Both the position numbers and the translations under genes were made by a program. This document shows positions 6,961 to 10,206 of a stretch of DNA of 10,206 bases, piece by piece (position 1 is the stretch's first letter; each line of letters begins with the position of its first letter). The notes below the pieces were generated by a model. The model made no database searches. It had not been told where the DNA came from and saw only the letters and a list, made by a program, of their open reading frames with translations. This DNA is from Chloroflexota bacterium (lineage in GTDB: Bacteria; Chloroflexota; Dehalococcoidia; Lucifugimonadales; UBA826): the NCBI GenBank assembly GCA_002718095.1, contig PBDP01000002.1, positions 76,167 through 86,372 of the forward strand. Direction: 5' to 3'.

Positions 6961-7287
6961 ATGGGTCTACAATACCTAGCTCTCTTGGGGGCTATCATAG
7001 CCGAAGTTTGTGGAACCATGCTGATTCCTACTACAAATCAATTTACAAAAATACCTAATACCATAATCATGATTCTTTTATACGTTCTTTCTCTTTGGCT
7101 TTTAACGTTTACACTTAAAAGTATCCCTTTAGGAATTGTATACTCAACATGGAGTGCCTTGGGAGTCTTCTCTGTAGCCATATTATCGTATTTTTTCTTC
7201 AAACAAGCATTAAGTTGGCAGGCCATAGTAGGATTAATACTAATAGTTAATGGAGTCATATTAGTAAATATATACACTAGTCAATAG
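6961..7287 (+). CDS. Small multidrug resistance (SMR) transporter, EmrE/Qac-like
   Basis: A 108-residue inner-membrane protein, the usual SMR length, expected to work as an antiparallel dimer exchanging protons for cationic or related small compounds. Four hydrophobic helices fall at about residues 3-21, 34-52, 56-76 and 86-105. The membrane Glu15 in AIIAEVCGT matches the essential Glu14 of EmrE. Pro56 and Trp64 in IPLGIVYSTWSALG match EmrE Pro55 and Trp63. The loop after helix 1 has IPTT where EmrE has a Lys (Lys22). The overall pattern is closer to the Qac/EmrE type than to guanidinium exporters, but the substrate cannot be told. AAAAGG ends 8 bases before the ATG. The stop is 7 bases before purD and supplies part of the purD ribosome site, so the gene leads the purine operon. 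Confidence 0.92.
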   Translation: MGLQYLALLGAIIAEVCGTMLIPTTNQFTKIPNTIIMILLYVLSLWLLTFTLKSIPLGIVYSTWSALGVFSVAILSYFFFKQALSWQAIVGLILIVNGVILVNIYTSQ

Positions 7288-7294
7288 GAGCCCA

Positions 7295-8554
7295 ATGAAA
7301 GTATTACTTATAGGAAATGGCGGACGAGAAAATGCTATAGCATGGAAGATTTGTCAAAGCAAATTATTAAATAAACTTTATGTGGCACCCGGAAATGCAG
7401 GAACTGCACAAATTGCAGAAAATATAAATATAGAATCTGAAGATTCAGAGTCAATTATTAACTTCGCTCTTGAAAAGAAAATCGATTTAGTCGTAATAGG
7501 ACCAGAGATTCCTTTAGCAAGAGGATTATCCGACAAATGTAAGGAAAATGGAATTCAATGTTTTGGGCCATCACGGGTAGCTTCTCAATTAGAATCTAGC
7601 AAACAATTTGCTAAATCGATCATGAATGAATGTGGTATACCAAACGGGGTATCTGTTTCAGTAAATTCTGTTGAAGCTGCGATGGATTCTTTAAATTCAT
7701 TCAGCCTTCCTGTAGTAATAAAAGCTGACGGGCTTGCAGCAGGAAAAGGAGTCTTCATATGCAATTCGAAAATGGATGCTGAAACTGCTATAAAAGACAT
7801 ACTAGAGAAAAAAATATTTGGCAAATCTGGTAATAGTTTAATAATCGAAGAATTTTTAGAAGGTCCCGAAATTAGCGTATTTGCATTTACAGATGGAAAA
7901 TCAATATCTCCTTTGATAGGAGCTTGTGACTATAAGCGTATTGGAGAAGGTGACACAGGGCCAAATACAGGCGGTATGGGAGCTTACTCCCCTGCACCAT
8001 TTTGGAATAAAGAGTTTGAAAAAAATATCTCAGAAAATGTATTCAGAAAAATTATTAATTACATGGATTCACAATACTCAGGCTATGTTGGGGTATTATT
8101 TGCTGGATTGATTATTACAAAAGATGGTCCCAAAGTCTTAGAGTTTAATTGTCGACTTGGAGACCCAGAAACCCAAGTGATATTACCTCTTCTTGAAACT
8201 GACCTACTGAATGTAATGCAACACTGCGTTAACGGTACATTAGAATCTAAATTTGTAAGATGGAGTACTAAATCCTCAGTTACAGTTGTAATGGCTTCTG
8301 ATGGTTATCCTGGAAAATACACTACAGGACATTCTATAAGTGGCTTAGATAATATAAATCATTCTGATACTATAATATTTCATGCAGGAACAAAAATATT
8401 GAATGATAAATCTGTTATTACAAATGGAGGAAGAGTATTGAGCGTAACAGCGGTAGATATTAGCATTGAAAAAGCCCGTAAGAATGTATATAAACATTTA
8501 TCTGAAATTAAGTTTGAAGGCTCTTATAATAGAACTGATATCGCGTTAATTTAA
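7295..8554 (+). CDS. purD: Phosphoribosylamine-glycine ligase (GAR synthetase)
   Basis: ATP-grasp ligase joining phosphoribosylamine and glycine, step 2 of IMP synthesis, cytosolic. The 419 residues match the usual length of the single-function enzyme. Motifs are GNGGRENAIAW (7-17), FGPSR then LESSKQFAK (90-106), VVIKADGLAAGKGV (140-153), EEFLEGPEISVF (185-196), EGDTGPNTGGMGAYSP (218-233), and EFNCRLGDPETQ (283-294) with metal ligands Glu283 and Asn285; NRTDIAL ends the protein. Two positions usually His in the family differ: Asn13 (commonly GGREH) and Tyr213 in DYKR (commonly DHKR). The ATP and metal residues are intact, so I expect an active enzyme. AGGAG (7286-7290) overlaps the SMR stop and gives a rather short spacing to the ATG. 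purB follows after 13 bases, with no purE between. Confidence 0.97.
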   Translation: MKVLLIGNGGRENAIAWKICQSKLLNKLYVAPGNAGTAQIAENINIESEDSESIINFALEKKIDLVVIGPEIPLARGLSDKCKENGIQCFGPSRVASQLESSKQFAKSIMNECGIPNGVSVSVNSVEAAMDSLNSFSLPVVIKADGLAAGKGVFICNSKMDAETAIKDILEKKIFGKSGNSLIIEEFLEGPEISVFAFTDGKSISPLIGACDYKRIGEGDTGPNTGGMGAYSPAPFWNKEFEKNISENVFRKIINYMDSQYSGYVGVLFAGLIITKDGPKVLEFNCRLGDPETQVILPLLETDLLNVMQHCVNGTLESKFVRWSTKSSVTVVMASDGYPGKYTTGHSISGLDNINHSDTIIFHAGTKILNDKSVITNGGRVLSVTAVDISIEKARKNVYKHLSEIKFEGSYNRTDIALI

Positions 8555-8567
8555 ATAGGATTTTAGT

Positions 8568-9857
8568 ATGATAGAAAGATATTCTAGGCTTGAAATGGCA
8601 TCTGTATGGTCTGAAAAAAACAAATATTCAAAATGGTTAGATATTGAATTAGCCGTATGTGAAGCTTGGCACAAAAAGGGCTTAATCCCTAAAGATGATA
8701 TTGAAAAATTACGTTCTTCGTCTTACAGAAAAGACATCTTCGAAGAGACTCTAAAAATCACTAAACATGAAATGACAGCTTTTCTTAAATCAATCACTAT
8801 TAACTTAGGAGATGAAGGCAGATGGCTTCACCAAGGCTTAACTACAAGTGATGTATGGGATACCTCGACAAGTCTTCAATTAAAAGAAGCTGGGGAATTA
8901 TTATATAGAGAGCTTACTGCTTTAGAATCCGTTTTAAAAAACCAGGCTATCAAACATAAAAACACTTTAATGATGGGTAGAACTCACGGAGTCCATGCTG
9001 AACCAATAACTTTCGGTTTAAAATTAGCTTTATGGTGGGAAGAAATCAAAAGAGGCAAAGTCAGGCTTAAAGATGCAATAAAAATTATATCTGTAGGACA
9101 AATATCAGGACCTGTTGGCACTCATGCTACAGCCCCTCCAGATATTGAGTCTTATGTATGTAAAGCTTTAAATATTTCCCCAGCACCAATATCAAACCAA
9201 ATAATTCAACGTGACAGGCATGCACAATTTGTCACAACTTTGGCTTTAATAGCTGCGAGCCTAGAAAAAATAGCCACCGAAATAAGAAGCTTGCAAAGAA
9301 CAGAAATCAGAGAGGTAGAAGAACCATTTACAAAAGGTCAGACCGGCTCCTCATCAATGCCTCATAAAAGAAACCCTGAGTTGACAGAACGTATATGTGG
9401 CCTAGCTCGATTAATTAGAGGTCATTCTGTAACTGCAATGGAAAATGTTGCTTTGTGGGGAGAAAGAGATATAAGCCATTCCTCTACTGAAAGAATAATA
9501 CTACCGGACTCGTGCTTAGCCCTTGATTACATAATAGATTTACTAAAGTATGTGATAGAAGATCTTGTAATTCATGAAGACAGAATGCTAGAAAATATGG
9601 AACTCACTAGAGGATTACTTTTTTCTCAACGTATCATGCTTTTATTAGTAGAAAAGGGAATTAGTCGAGAAAACGCATATAAAATCGTCCAAGAGAACTC
9701 AATGAAAACTTGGGATGAAGGAAATGACTTTAGAGCTTTAATTAGCAACGATGATCGAGTTAAAAAAGTTTTAAATAACGCTGAAATAAAAGAAATCTTC
9801 GATTATAGTAATTACACAAAATATATCGACGACATATATAAAAAGGCTGGGCTATGA
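8568..9857 (+). CDS. purB: Adenylosuccinate lyase
   Basis: Removes fumarate twice in purine synthesis: from SAICAR (the product of the next gene's enzyme) and from adenylosuccinate on the way to AMP. The 429 residues fit the shorter bacterial form of the fumarase/aspartase superfamily. Seen: His67 in KHEMTAF, TTSDVWDTS (92-100), GRTHGVHAEP (137-146) with catalytic His140, and the superfamily signature GSSSMPHKRNPE (260-271) on the flexible catalytic loop with the active Ser. AGGA (8557-8560) precedes the ATG by 7 bases. The stop TGA overlaps the purC ATG (ATGA), indicating coupled translation with the enzyme that makes its substrate. No missing residue noticed. Confidence 0.97.
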   Translation: MIERYSRLEMASVWSEKNKYSKWLDIELAVCEAWHKKGLIPKDDIEKLRSSSYRKDIFEETLKITKHEMTAFLKSITINLGDEGRWLHQGLTTSDVWDTSTSLQLKEAGELLYRELTALESVLKNQAIKHKNTLMMGRTHGVHAEPITFGLKLALWWEEIKRGKVRLKDAIKIISVGQISGPVGTHATAPPDIESYVCKALNISPAPISNQIIQRDRHAQFVTTLALIAASLEKIATEIRSLQRTEIREVEEPFTKGQTGSSSMPHKRNPELTERICGLARLIRGHSVTAMENVALWGERDISHSSTERIILPDSCLALDYIIDLLKYVIEDLVIHEDRMLENMELTRGLLFSQRIMLLLVEKGISRENAYKIVQENSMKTWDEGNDFRALISNDDRVKKVLNNAEIKEIFDYSNYTKYIDDIYKKAGL

Positions 9858-10206
9858 CATCTAGCCTAGGGATTCTCACAGAATCTACTTTACCCAATAT
9901 GATATATAGAGGGAAGGTAAGAGATTCACATGAAATAGATGAAAATAGTCTATTAATAGTATCTACAGATCGTATTTCTGCTTATGATGTTGTTATACCC
10001 ACAGCAATTCCTGGAAAAGGTGCAATATTAAATCAAATGTCAACATTCTGGTTTAATAAAACGAAATCAATTATAAGTAACCATCTAATGAAACCTGCAT
10101 TGGGGGACGATTCTTTACCTGAATCAATTCAAAGAAGAGCAATGTTTGTCCGTAAGGCAAATCGCATAGACATAGAATGCGTTGCAAGAGGTTATATAAC
10201 TGGTAG
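9854..10206 (+). CDS. purC: Phosphoribosylaminoimidazole-succinocarboxamide (SAICAR) synthase, N-terminal part
   Basis: Joins CAIR and aspartate with ATP to form SAICAR, the substrate of PurB. Only the first 117 codons are inside the window and the frame is open at the edge. Motifs: RGKVRDSHE (19-27, the nucleotide-binding start, commonly RGKVRD-x-Y), STDRISAYDVVIP (37-49), IPGKGAILNQMSTFWF (52-67), RAMFVRKANRIDIECVARGY (95-114) and the beginning of TGS at the edge. This pattern resembles the longer Ade1-like form of the family. It starts inside the purB stop (ATGA); AAGG at 9843-9846, within the last purB codons, provides the ribosome site 7 bases upstream. Confidence 0.95.
   Translation, partial: MTSSLGILTESTLPNMIYRGKVRDSHEIDENSLLIVSTDRISAYDVVIPTAIPGKGAILNQMSTFWFNKTKSIISNHLMKPALGDDSLPESIQRRAMFVRKANRIDIECVARGYITG

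Noticed and set aside
7038-7277. Minus-strand open frame opposite the SMR gene, considered as a possible antisense gene or SMR partner
   Set aside because: Its translation has no SMR motifs and mirrors the coding strand; a shadow frame.

Overview
This is an AT-rich, gene-dense bacterial stretch with no mobile element, CRISPR array or RNA gene that I can see. Two operons diverge from a short control region at about 3867-4062. Everything left of it is read on the minus strand and everything right of it on the plus strand. No gene-free stretch exceeds about 200 bases. The host is clearly bacterial: Shine-Dalgarno sites, ATGA stop/start overlaps and -35/-10 promoters are present. The archaeal-type phosphoglycerate mutase beside pgk, the style of the prenyl synthase, and the low GC suggest a streamlined Chloroflexota member (Dehalococcoidia/SAR202-like). 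That placement is an inference from memory of the families, not a measured result.

The minus-strand operon runs in transcription order from a good promoter at 3903-3930. It holds a TsaC/YrdC-type threonylcarbamoyl-AMP synthase (tRNA t6A modification), a polyprenyl synthetase-family protein with several eroded motifs, phosphoglycerate kinase, and an archaeal-type phosphoglycerate mutase that runs off the left edge. The four genes overlap or lie within 3 bases of each other. The first gene has no usable ATG, GTG or TTG start downstream of its promoter and appears to begin at an ATA codon.

The plus-strand side starts with guaA (GMP synthase) and a BaiN/HI0933-type flavoprotein 13 bases behind it. 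A 116-base gap with its own promoter follows. It leads an EmrE-like SMR transporter, then purD, purB and purC (cut by the right edge), all tightly packed. The purine theme (PurD, PurC and PurB in IMP/AMP synthesis, GuaA in GMP synthesis) links the two plus-strand groups. purE is not between purD and purB, and the other pur genes are not in the window.

Most of the content is ordinary housekeeping and I see no convincing new multi-gene system. The items most worth a second look are the apparent ATA start of tsaC, the degenerate prenyl synthase placed between tRNA modification and glycolysis genes, and the SMR transporter heading the purine operon.
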